IMG/VR virus record: IMGVR_UViG_3300032236_001304
Location: 24,443 to 88,442 of that record
From: a virus
DNA length: 64,000 nucleotides
Direction: 5' to 3' (one strand)
In this document: positions 54,486 through 63,082 of the stretch, one piece after another
Layout of the letters: each line of letters opens with the position of its first letter
How positions within the stretch are numbered: the stretch's first letter is position 1
Translations under genes and position numbers: made by a program
Notes under the pieces: model-generated
Seen by the model: the letters and a program-made list of their open reading frames with translations, nothing else
Databases searched by the model: none
What the model was told of the DNA's origin: nothing

Positions 54486-55309
54486 TGAAAGGTATTTTAT
54501 TCATAGGTGATAGTTTTACTTGGGGACAAGGATTACATTATTATTCCGAATTAAATAATGTAGAATACATAACCCAAGAAATGCCAACATTTAGTATAGA
54601 ACACTTAACTAAAGCACATATTGATTTTAAAAATACATTAAGATTTCCAAGATTAGTAGCAAATCATTTTAATACATTTGAAATAACACGTGACGGAAAT
54701 GGTGGAGATGAAGATATATTAATTGAATATGGTAATTGGATTTTAAGTGAAGAATGTATTAATGGTAATCAAAGAATATTTAAAGATGATATATCATATC
54801 TTATATATCAAACAACCAGTCCATTTAGAAATGAATACTCTTTTGTATTAAACGGTGAGACGATAAAAATATCAAAACAAACAATAGATGAATATTTTAC
54901 AGGAATGATGGATAAACAACATTTAGTTGAAAAAATATTAAAACATATTTCTATTGAGTATAATAATGATATTGATGCATTTTTTGATAATCATATAAGA
55001 TTAAATTTAATTAGAATAAAAGAATTATTATTAAAATTTGAAAATGTTGGTATAAAAACTTACATATTAAATTGGTTACATTATTATGATAAATTTATTA
55101 AAGATGATAATTGGTTATTAGAAAAAACAATTAATATAGAATATAACAACGAAACTTTTTCTTGTTTTCAAGACGCTATTAACAAATATAGGGAATTAGG
55201 ATTATCAGGTGATACATCACTACCACCAAATCAAGATGGGCATCTTAGTAAACTTGGAAATAGATTAATTGCAGATTCAATTATTAAAAAAATACAAAAT
55301 AATATATGA
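54485..55309 (+). CDS. SGNH/GDSL hydrolase-like protein (GDSFTWGQG)
   Basis: A 274-residue SGNH protein. Block I IGDSFTWGQGLHYYSE places the Ser at residue 10, DGNGGDED provides a G-rich block III, and the C-terminal block is NQDGHLSKLGNRLIADSI (Asp-Gly-His). It is very similar at its N-terminus to the next gene and to 58017 (GDSFTWGQGLHYYSE / GCSFTWGEGLHYYSD), so three members are close paralogs. It overlaps the next gene by 4 nt. Confidence 0.8.
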   Translation: MKGILFIGDSFTWGQGLHYYSELNNVEYITQEMPTFSIEHLTKAHIDFKNTLRFPRLVANHFNTFEITRDGNGGDEDILIEYGNWILSEECINGNQRIFKDDISYLIYQTTSPFRNEYSFVLNGETIKISKQTIDEYFTGMMDKQHLVEKILKHISIEYNNDIDAFFDNHIRLNLIRIKELLLKFENVGIKTYILNWLHYYDKFIKDDNWLLEKTINIEYNNETFSCFQDAINKYRELGLSGDTSLPPNQDGHLSKLGNRLIADSIIKKIQNNI

Positions 55310-56169
55310 AAGGAATTATATTTGCAGGAGATAGTTTTACTTGGGGACAAGGATTACATTATTATTCAGAATTACCAAACATAAATTCTGAAAATTTTCA
55401 ATTTGATATTAATTTATTAACTGAAGCACATTTACAATATATTAAACGAAATAGATTTCCAAGATTAGTGGCAGACCAATTTGATACATTTGAAGTAGTT
55501 AGAAAATTAAATGGTGGTGGAAGTTACGATATTATTGAATTTTTAGAAAATTTTGAAACATATAGAGATAGTGATAATTTAAATACCAAATCTTTTTCAT
55601 ATAGCGATATAGATTATGTTGTATTTCAATTTACCGAAACATATAGAGGACAATTATGTTTTTTAGATGATGAGGGAAAATATGGATGGATTAGTGCAGA
55701 TCAAAATGGCAATGGAGTGCATCCACCCCATTTTTTAAATTATTTAGAAAAATATTATAATTCTAATCCAAAATTATTTTTAGAAGATTATCCAAATATT
55801 TTATGTAAAAAAGTTGAAACCTTATTAAAAAATATTGAAGAAAAAGGTATAAAAACAATGGTAATTTCTTGGAGAAAAGATATAAAAGAAGCATTGTATA
55901 ATAATCCATTTTTAAAAGAAAGATTATTAAGTTTTAAACTTCATAATACAGAAGTTGATACTTTAGAAGATTTTGAACATGTTAGAGATGATAATTCATC
56001 AGGATATACAATACATACTGATTTATCATTAATAAATAAATTTGGCAAAATGATAGGAGATGGTCATGTTTCAAAAAGAGGAATTAAAATAATAGCAGAT
56101 TCAGTAATTAAAAAAATAGAAGAATATGAGCAGCCCACAATACACCCCATACAAAGACGCATTATCTAA
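55306..56169 (+). CDS. SGNH/GDSL hydrolase-like protein (GDSFTWGQG), paralog
   Basis: A 287-residue paralog of the preceding protein: IIFAGDSFTWGQGLHYYSE with Ser 10, KLNGGGSYD as block III and GDGHVSKRGIKIIADSVIKK as the Asp-x-His end. The two share the KKI(Q/E) helix at the end. Its last 44 nt overlap the start of the E1 beta-like gene, an unusually long overlap for this window. Acyl/acetyl transfer or removal on sugars is the family's usual role. Confidence 0.8.
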   Translation: MKGIIFAGDSFTWGQGLHYYSELPNINSENFQFDINLLTEAHLQYIKRNRFPRLVADQFDTFEVVRKLNGGGSYDIIEFLENFETYRDSDNLNTKSFSYSDIDYVVFQFTETYRGQLCFLDDEGKYGWISADQNGNGVHPPHFLNYLEKYYNSNPKLFLEDYPNILCKKVETLLKNIEEKGIKTMVISWRKDIKEALYNNPFLKERLLSFKLHNTEVDTLEDFEHVRDDNSSGYTIHTDLSLINKFGKMIGDGHVSKRGIKIIADSVIKKIEEYEQPTIHPIQRRII

Positions 56170-56671
56170 TGCAATGACTAATTTAGCAGAATTAGAAGAT
56201 TCTGTTTTTATTGGACAGCAAATTGTTTATCAAGGTAATCCTATGAGTACAACATTAGGTGGTGTACCAAAAGATAAAATGATTGAAGTTCCAGTAATGG
56301 AAGAATCTCAAATGGGAATGAGTTTAGGAATGGCAATGGCAGGTAAAAGAGTTGTTACATTTTATCCTCGTTGGGATTTCATTATATGTGCTACAAACCA
56401 ATTAGTAAATCACGTTGATAAGATTGGATTAATGAGTGATGGTAAATGGAAACCAAACTTAATTATCAGATTGGGTAAAGGAAGTGATAAACCATTAGAT
56501 CCAGGTCATCAACACAGAGGTAACTATTTTGAAGAATTTAAATCAATGTGTAAAAATATTGAATTTCATGATTTAAAAACACCTACTGATATTGAATTAG
56601 CTTACAAATATGCAACAAAAGAAGGTGGAATTCATGTATTAGTAGAATATCCAGAATTATATTATGCTTAA
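56126..56671 (+). CDS. TPP-dependent E1 beta-like subunit (transketolase pyrimidine domain only)
   Basis: A 181-residue protein equal to the pyrimidine-binding domain of E1 beta/transketolase. YTPYKDALSNAM opens the domain, VPVMEESQMGMSLGMAMAGKRVV (about 55-77, two pieces) contains the catalytic Glu (59/60), and FYPRWDFIICATNQLVNH and HQHRGNYFEEF complete it. The usual C-terminal domain is absent. Its partner is very likely the E1 alpha-like protein at 47934; separately each would lack half of the active site. It begins within the last 44 nt of the SGNH gene and overlaps the next gene by 8 nt. Confidence 0.82.
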   Translation: MSSPQYTPYKDALSNAMTNLAELEDSVFIGQQIVYQGNPMSTTLGGVPKDKMIEVPVMEESQMGMSLGMAMAGKRVVTFYPRWDFIICATNQLVNHVDKIGLMSDGKWKPNLIIRLGKGSDKPLDPGHQHRGNYFEEFKSMCKNIEFHDLKTPTDIELAYKYATKEGGIHVLVEYPELYYA

Positions 56672-58016
56672 TTTATTGTATGATAAATGGGTATTAACTG
56701 TAAATTTTCCAAATTGCATATCTAAAGAAGTTTCAAATTATATAGAATTTGAATATCTTAAAGATCATTTAGAAGATTATAATTATACAGATGCATCTTT
56801 TAGATTAGGAGATATATTTGCGCAAAAACATAATAGTTGGCAAAATAATTTAGGATTTAAAAGACATAGTCCAAATATAAATTATATTACTTATAATGAA
56901 TCTACACAACTAGAAAATTGGATATATCCAATAGAACCATGGGGACATATAATGTATTCATTGAATTTATATTCTGAAGTAGAATATGCTAATTTTTTTG
57001 AATTAATACCTAAAAAAATAATTAAAGATATAAATAATGATAAAGGATTAATTGTTATAAATTATGCACATGAAGGGTGGATTAGTGATTTTTCATTAAA
57101 AGGATTTTATATGGGTATTAAAAATACCGGTATAAAAATTGATAATGTTGTATTAATGTTAAACGATTATAATTTAATTGATAAAATTAAAAAATTTAAA
57201 GAAGATTATAATATTAATAGTTTTCCAAAAATAATTAATTATTGTTATTATTTAACTGCATCTTCAAAACATTTTTATGATAAATACAAAGATAGTAATT
57301 TAAAAGCAAAAAACTATTTAGTAGATAAACCATTTAAATTTTTATGTTTAAATAGAAGATTAGAAACACATCGAGTAAAAATATTAACAGAATTATATGA
57401 TGAACTTAAAGATAATAGTTTAATATCATTTGATAAAACACTTATTACAAATGATGTTATTAATATGTTTGATGAAAACGCAGAAATAAAATATAAATTT
57501 GATAAATTACCAGAAAAAAGTATAGCAGATACTATTGATATTGCAGGAGCAAATGGTTATGCACATGAAGATTATTTAATTTATGCAGATAGTAAAATAA
57601 GTATAGTTACCGAAACTTCTTTTTATGATACAAATTCTTTTATAAGTGAAAAAGTATGGAAACCATTATTTCAATTTCATCCATTTATAATTGTAGGAAA
57701 ACCACATTTATTAAAATATCTTAAAGAAATTGGATTTAAAACATTTGATTGGTTATTTAATGAAGAATATGATAATATTGAAGATGACAATAAAAGAATG
57801 GATTTTATAATAAATGAAATTAAAAAAGTAAATAACTTAAGTAATGATGAAATTAATAATATTATTTACAAAAATTTTGATATATTAGAACATAATCATA
57901 ATCTATTAATAGAATTGGGTAGTAAAAGAGATGATATTGAAAAATTTATTTCTGAAAAAATTATAAAAAATAATTATACTTACATAGACATTTATAAAGA
58001 ATTAAATAAAATTTAA
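56664..58016 (+). CDS. TEK/HPFI-family glycosyltransferase-like protein, copy 4
   Basis: A 450-residue family member. FKFLCLNRRLETHRVKIL (about residues 226-243) is the NR....HR motif in its clearest form, ISIVTETSFYD precedes SFISEKVWKPLFQFHPFIIVG (about 325-345) and LKEIGFKTFDWLF. It ends in an Asn/Lys-rich tail. Ordering of the motifs is the same as in copies 2 and 3. Donor and acceptor cannot be read. It is bounded by the E1 beta-like and an SGNH-like gene. Confidence 0.58.
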   Translation: MLNLLYDKWVLTVNFPNCISKEVSNYIEFEYLKDHLEDYNYTDASFRLGDIFAQKHNSWQNNLGFKRHSPNINYITYNESTQLENWIYPIEPWGHIMYSLNLYSEVEYANFFELIPKKIIKDINNDKGLIVINYAHEGWISDFSLKGFYMGIKNTGIKIDNVVLMLNDYNLIDKIKKFKEDYNINSFPKIINYCYYLTASSKHFYDKYKDSNLKAKNYLVDKPFKFLCLNRRLETHRVKILTELYDELKDNSLISFDKTLITNDVINMFDENAEIKYKFDKLPEKSIADTIDIAGANGYAHEDYLIYADSKISIVTETSFYDTNSFISEKVWKPLFQFHPFIIVGKPHLLKYLKEIGFKTFDWLFNEEYDNIEDDNKRMDFIINEIKKVNNLSNDEINNIIYKNFDILEHNHNLLIELGSKRDDIEKFISEKIIKNNYTYIDIYKELNKI

Positions 58017-58925
58017 ATGAAAGGAATTATATTTTCGGGTTGTTCATTCACATGGGGAGAAGGATTACATTATTATTCTGATACTAAAAATTTAATGTTT
58101 AGTAAAAATCAATTTTTTGATATAAGAGATTATTCTGATTCTCATATTAAATTTAAAGATGCTAATAGATTTGCAAGATTAGTTGCAAATAATTTTGATT
58201 CTTGGGAAGTTGTTAATGCATATAATGGTGGTGGTATTTCTACTAATATAGATTCGTTACAAAGAAAATTTGGAATTGAACCATACAATAATCTATATGA
58301 AATTAAATATAATATAAATGATATATCTGCTCTTATATTTCAAATAACAGACCCACTTAGAGGACCGTTTTATATAGAATCTAAAAAAATAAAAAATAAA
58401 ATATATTCATTTGACACAATAAATGTAACTGATATTGATTCTAATAATGATTTATTAGCAGTTTGTGAAGAATTTGGTGTGGAAAATTTTGAAGAAATAT
58501 TAATAGAACAACATTATGAAAAAATAAAAAAATTTTTATCTTATTTTGAAAGTAAAAATATTGTAACAAAAGTAATATGTTGGCAAAAAGAAGTAGCAGA
58601 AGAATTTTTAAAATATGATTTTTTAAAAGATAGATGGATAACAATTAATTATAAAAATGAAAATATGAATTCATTTGAAGAATTATATAATAGTAATGAG
58701 TTATTTAATAATCAAGGATATTTTTGGAAAAAATATAAAGTTCAATTTAATGATTTACATTTATCTACATTTGGACACCGAATAGTAGCAGAATCTATTA
58801 TTGATAATTTAGAAAATGATATTAATTTTATTAAATTACATTATAATATAACAAATAATAAATTTAATAAAGTACAAATATTTGAAGGAGCTCAATCTGG
58901 TGAAAAAAGAAACAAACTTATATAA
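58017..58925 (+). CDS. SGNH/GDSL hydrolase-like protein (GCSFTWGEG)
   Basis: A 302-residue SGNH-type protein, close paralog of 54485 and 55306: IIFSGCSFTWGEGLHYYSD with Ser 10 and AYNGGGIST as block III. The C-terminal block reads QFNDLHLSTFGHRIVAESI (Asp-Leu-His). It carries about 30 extra C-terminal residues ending GAQSGEKRNKLI. It is the last gene of the 24-gene run; a candidate promoter motif follows within 10 nt. Confidence 0.78.
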   Translation: MKGIIFSGCSFTWGEGLHYYSDTKNLMFSKNQFFDIRDYSDSHIKFKDANRFARLVANNFDSWEVVNAYNGGGISTNIDSLQRKFGIEPYNNLYEIKYNINDISALIFQITDPLRGPFYIESKKIKNKIYSFDTINVTDIDSNNDLLAVCEEFGVENFEEILIEQHYEKIKKFLSYFESKNIVTKVICWQKEVAEEFLKYDFLKDRWITINYKNENMNSFEELYNSNELFNNQGYFWKKYKVQFNDLHLSTFGHRIVAESIIDNLENDINFIKLHYNITNNKFNKVQIFEGAQSGEKRNKLI

Positions 58926-58932
58926 AAAGGTT

Positions 58933-58941
58933 ATATTTATA
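58933..58941 (+). promoter_or_regulatory. Candidate late promoter motif ATATTTATA
   Basis: ATATTTATA begins 7 nt after the stop of the last SGNH-like gene and ends 22 nt before the ATG of the 39-residue protein at 58964. Confidence 0.45.
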
Positions 58942-58963
58942 AATAATTAATAAAATACATATT

Positions 58964-59083
58964 ATGATACCGTTTTTTACAAAATTAAAAAAGTTATACA
59001 AAACTTGGAAATTAAAAAGAGAGTTCAAAAAGAAAATAAAAGAACTTAGAAAAAGAGATCCATTCATCTATAAGAATGTTTAA
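58964..59083 (+). CDS. 39-residue basic helical protein
   Basis: A very short gene: ATG 58964 to TAA 59083. The product has an aromatic N-terminus (MIPFFTKLKKLYKTWKLKR), a Lys/Arg-rich helix and an end reading RKRDPFIYKNV. Short proteins with a basic helix followed by (K/R)DPFIY occur in other T4-like phages as I recall, so the end looks like a conserved motif; I cannot verify this here. It has its own upstream ATATTTATA motif, and a second such motif separates it from the next gene. Possible DNA- or RNA-associated role, unproven. Confidence 0.65.
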   Translation: MIPFFTKLKKLYKTWKLKREFKKKIKELRKRDPFIYKNV

Positions 59084-59086
59084 TGT

Positions 59087-59095
59087 ATATTTATA
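59087..59095 (+). promoter_or_regulatory. Candidate late promoter motif ATATTTATA
   Basis: ATATTTATA ends only 3 nt before the ATG at 59099 and follows the stop of the 39-residue gene by 3 nt. Confidence 0.42.
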
Positions 59096-59098
59096 CTT

Positions 59099-62000
59099 AT
59101 GGAATTAGCTAATTTTATTGTAAATGAATTATTAAACGATACCAAATTTGATATTGTTGATAAATTATTGTCCGAAGAAGGACTAAATGGTATAAAGGAA
59201 GAAAATCCAGATTATAGACCTGATGCAATAGATTATGATAATATATTGAGTCATGAATTTTCTGACCCTTCTACTGGTAGAAAATTTACAATTAGACAAG
59301 GTTTACATTTAGACCCTACGGATTTTGCACACCAAGAAGCAAGAAGAATATTCAAAGTATTAGCAGCAAAGAATCATATACAAGCACCTGGTAACATTGG
59401 AACAGGACAACAATCACCAAAATCGGATAAAAAAAATCAACTTAATTTATCATTAGGTGTAGCATATGGTGAGGGTATAGATTTAGATGAAACTAGTGCA
59501 AGAGGTAGTGGGTACGATGAAAAAACGTTAGATAAATTAATTAAAAATCCGGATACCGGAGAAATGATTAAAGTTCGTTCAGCATTAAATTATCCAAAAG
59601 ATAACGGTGCATATAAAGCAGCAATGTCTTTAGTTAGGAAAGTAAATGCAAAATCTCCACATAAAAAGGCAGGTGGTCAAAAACATCCAGTTGATATAAA
59701 AAAAGATCCAGCATCAAGAGCACATACACAAGGTAATCCTCCACAAAAACAACAACCACCAAACGCAAGTGAACCAATTAGTATAGCAAAAAGATTTGGT
59801 GCTGCAACTCAAGATGGTTCAAATACACAAAACGGAACACATAGTACAAATAAAACACAAAAACCATTAGAAAAACCATTAAGTTCTCCTAATGATATTG
59901 ATAGACCGGTTGAACCAAAAGAACCAACTAAAGGAATCCAACCAACAAAAAGTACAACTGATGCAAATAATGATGGTAATGGTAAAGTTAATACAACTGC
60001 AAATCAAAATCCAAAAATAACAAGTAGAAACATTAAACATAATATAGGTAAATGGTCGCCGGCAGAACAAAGATTATTTAAAACAGGACAACATAGGGCA
60101 GATTCTCCATTAAGAACTCATATAGGACAAACTATTAATCAAACAATGGATAAAATCATTCCATCGGTAAAAGATGAAATGCAACATTTTGGACATACTT
60201 ATGAATTTGCAGGTGAAGGATTAGCATCTTTATTTGATGGAAAACCGGTTAATGAAAAACAAAAAGATTCAATTAAAAAATTAGCACAAATACTTTCAGT
60301 TAATGCAATTAAATCTATTGATAATAAAAATACAAATAGTAAAGCATTAATGCAACATCTTGGTAAACATTTAGCAGCCAATATGGCAGATGTAATGGTA
60401 ACCGATGGAATAGGAAAAGTAATACAAAATTCAGGAAATGAATTAGATGGTAATAATGATAAATTTATAGAATGGTTTGGATTGTTATTTGCACAACAAA
60501 TGAAAGATGGTAAAATACCATTAGATGTTTGGGATAGTGCAATACAAGATTATAATAGAGATAAAGAAGATGGTAAATTAGATGGTGATACAAACTCTGT
60601 TCAGAATGAAATCATAAGTGAATATAGTGATAGTAGTGATATAGGATTGGGTATGAGTTTTGGTGATTATGATGCTAATATGGGAAACTATGTTGGTGGA
60701 AATATGACAGTATCGGATATTTCAGCAAATGCAAATAGTGCGAATTCTACAACTGGAACAGAACATAACGGAACTTGGGATCAATTTGATAACCAAAATT
60801 ATTATACTGATAAATTACCAGGATGGCAAGTAATTGGACATTTAAGTAATACTTTACCTGATGAAGTTAAACAAAGAGTATTGCCTATATTCAATCACGG
60901 TGGTGAAGAAAACGGACCAGCTGCACACACAATACAAAAAATAGTTGCACCGAATTTAATTAAATATGAAAGTTTTGAAAGAACAGATAAAGATTTAATT
61001 ATGGAAGGTGGGGCAGCAGGGCATTTGGCACATCCATTTGAAGATGAAGATTTGACCTTTGGTGATATGAAAGAAATGATTAAACGAGGTCTTATTGGTG
61101 GATTAGATAAAGAAGCACCGGTTACTGAAAAATTAGATGGACAAAACATTGCATTTAGTGTTAGAGATGGTAAAGTAGTATTTGGTAGAAACAAAGGACA
61201 TGTTAGAGATAGTGGTAAGAACGCATTAGATACTAAAGGAATATATAATCAATTCAAAGGTAGGGGTGGTATTGAAAAAGCATTCGTAGGTGCATCGGAA
61301 GATTTACAAGCAGCAGTTAAAAAACTGTCACCAACACAAATTAAAAAAATGTTTGGTAATGGTTCTAAATTTATGAGTTTGGAAATTATACTTCCTGAAA
61401 CTCAAAATGTAATACCATATGGAAAAACTGTATTGGTAATGCATGGAACAATTGAATATAATAAAGAAGGTGAAGCAATTGGACGTTCTACTGAAGATGC
61501 CGATGAATTTGCAAGGGCAGTTCAAAAAGTAGGTGCAGATAGACAAAAAACATTTGGTATTGAAGGACCTAAAACAATTGCATTTAGTGATGATAATAAA
61601 AAATATGCAGATAAATTAAAACAATATAATTCGGAATTAGATAAAGCAGCAAAAGAATTTAAATTAAATGATAAATCTAAATTAGAAGATTATCGTAGAG
61701 CATGGTTTGCAAACGAATTAGATAATCAAGGTATTAAATTTACAGCAGCAGAAAAGAAAGGTTTAATAGATAGATTTGCCGACGGTAATAAATCATTTGG
61801 TAGTAAATCTTTTACAGATGATACAAAAAAAGAATGGTTCAAAAATTATGAATCTACTAAATTGGTTAAAGCACAAAAACAAATGATTAAACCAATTGAA
61901 AATGTGTTCTTAAATGCTGGGGCAGATTCATTAAAAAGAGTAACAAACTTTTTATCAGCAAACAGTCCAAGAGCAGCTAATGCACTTAGAAAAGAAACAT

Positions 62001-63061
62001 TAGATTCTATTAAGGGTATTAAAGATAGTAAAGATGTAGATAAAATTGCAAAATTACAAGTTGAATTAGAAAGATTACATAATATTGGAATGGATAAAGT
62101 AGTTCCATCGGAAGGTGTTGTGTTTCAATATAATGGTAAACCTTACAAATTTACAGGAGCATTTGCACCTATAAATCAAATCAACGGAACATTCAAATTT
62201 GATAAACCTAAAAAGGGTGATGTTAAAAAAGATGATAGTGTGGCAGAAATACCAAAGGTTAATAAGAAAGAAGTGGCAATCTTTACTGGTAGATTCCAAC
62301 CATTCCACGCCGGTCATTATAGTATTTATAAAGCATTGGTTGATAAGTTTGGTAAAGATAATGTTTATATAGCATCATCAAATACACAAGACCCGGTTAA
62401 ATCTCCATTTCCATTCAAAGATAAAAAAGAAATAATGCATACTATGTTTGATATACCTACTAATAAAATAGTTAAGGTAAAAAATCCATATGCACCAAAT
62501 GAAATATTAGAAAAATTACCAAAAGATACTCCATATGTAACTGCGGTATCACAAAAAGATGCAGAAAGATTAGAAGGAAGTGGTAAATATTTTAAAAACT
62601 ATGATAAAGTTGATGCTAATAAAAGAAAAGGATATGAGGATGAGGGGTATTATATTGTAGCACCTGAAATGCAATTAAAAGTAAATGGTAAAAATATTAG
62701 TGGAACTCAATTAAGAGCAACATTTGGTGACCCTAAACTTAGTTTAGCAGATAAGAAAAAAATATTTACACAAATTTACCCTAAGTTTGATAAAGATGTG
62801 TTTGCTAGAATTGTAGTAACAACTAAAAATGCAGAAAAAGCCAAAGGGGATAACACAAAATTAAAAACAACTGAACCACAAAAATCTAAAGTAAATACAG
62901 ATATTAAGAACAATAAAAAAGTTCAAAAAGTATTACAACAAAAAATTAAAAATCCAGAAACTGGTAGAATGATTTTAGTTAAAACTGCTTTAGGGTATGA
63001 AAAGGGTGTTAAAGTTAGAAGAAGTGCAATGCAGTTAGTAAAAAATGCAATGAGTAAATAA
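59099..63061 (+). CDS. 1320-residue KxDG nucleotidyltransferase (ligase-like) fused to NMNAT-like domain
   Basis: The N-terminal half (about 1-660) is low in recognised domains, with a Gln/Asn/Pro/Lys-rich linker (about 190-310). From about 677 a covalent nucleotidyltransferase core is readable: TEKLDGQN (Lys of motif I, about 678), MSLEIILPETQNVIPYG (about 760), PSEGVVFQYNG (motif IV, about 1003) and YKFTGAFAPIN (motif V Lys, about 1016), as in RNA/DNA ligases. A HxGH nucleotidylyltransferase follows: FTGRFQPFHAGH near 1060 and ISGTQLRATFG near 1200, typical of NMNAT. Three copies of an (N/D)P-TGR motif occur (about 57, 155 and 1283). This could join a NAD-making step to an adenylation step. 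It is a rare architecture in my knowledge; substrate unproven. Confidence 0.8.
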   Translation: MELANFIVNELLNDTKFDIVDKLLSEEGLNGIKEENPDYRPDAIDYDNILSHEFSDPSTGRKFTIRQGLHLDPTDFAHQEARRIFKVLAAKNHIQAPGNIGTGQQSPKSDKKNQLNLSLGVAYGEGIDLDETSARGSGYDEKTLDKLIKNPDTGEMIKVRSALNYPKDNGAYKAAMSLVRKVNAKSPHKKAGGQKHPVDIKKDPASRAHTQGNPPQKQQPPNASEPISIAKRFGAATQDGSNTQNGTHSTNKTQKPLEKPLSSPNDIDRPVEPKEPTKGIQPTKSTTDANNDGNGKVNTTANQNPKITSRNIKHNIGKWSPAEQRLFKTGQHRADSPLRTHIGQTINQTMDKIIPSVKDEMQHFGHTYEFAGEGLASLFDGKPVNEKQKDSIKKLAQILSVNAIKSIDNKNTNSKALMQHLGKHLAANMADVMVTDGIGKVIQNSGNELDGNNDKFIEWFGLLFAQQMKDGKIPLDVWDSAIQDYNRDKEDGKLDGDTNSVQNEIISEYSDSSDIGLGMSFGDYDANMGNYVGGNMTVSDISANANSANSTTGTEHNGTWDQFDNQNYYTDKLPGWQVIGHLSNTLPDEVKQRVLPIFNHGGEENGPAAHTIQKIVAPNLIKYESFERTDKDLIMEGGAAGHLAHPFEDEDLTFGDMKEMIKRGLIGGLDKEAPVTEKLDGQNIAFSVRDGKVVFGRNKGHVRDSGKNALDTKGIYNQFKGRGGIEKAFVGASEDLQAAVKKLSPTQIKKMFGNGSKFMSLEIILPETQNVIPYGKTVLVMHGTIEYNKEGEAIGRSTEDADEFARAVQKVGADRQKTFGIEGPKTIAFSDDNKKYADKLKQYNSELDKAAKEFKLNDKSKLEDYRRAWFANELDNQGIKFTAAEKKGLIDRFADGNKSFGSKSFTDDTKKEWFKNYESTKLVKAQKQMIKPIENVFLNAGADSLKRVTNFLSANSPRAANALRKETLDSIKGIKDSKDVDKIAKLQVELERLHNIGMDKVVPSEGVVFQYNGKPYKFTGAFAPINQINGTFKFDKPKKGDVKKDDSVAEIPKVNKKEVAIFTGRFQPFHAGHYSIYKALVDKFGKDNVYIASSNTQDPVKSPFPFKDKKEIMHTMFDIPTNKIVKVKNPYAPNEILEKLPKDTPYVTAVSQKDAERLEGSGKYFKNYDKVDANKRKGYEDEGYYIVAPEMQLKVNGKNISGTQLRATFGDPKLSLADKKKIFTQIYPKFDKDVFARIVVTTKNAEKAKGDNTKLKTTEPQKSKVNTDIKNNKKVQKVLQQKIKNPETGRMILVKTALGYEKGVKVRRSAMQLVKNAMSK

Positions 63062-63082
63062 TTCGTTAGGATAAAAAAATAT

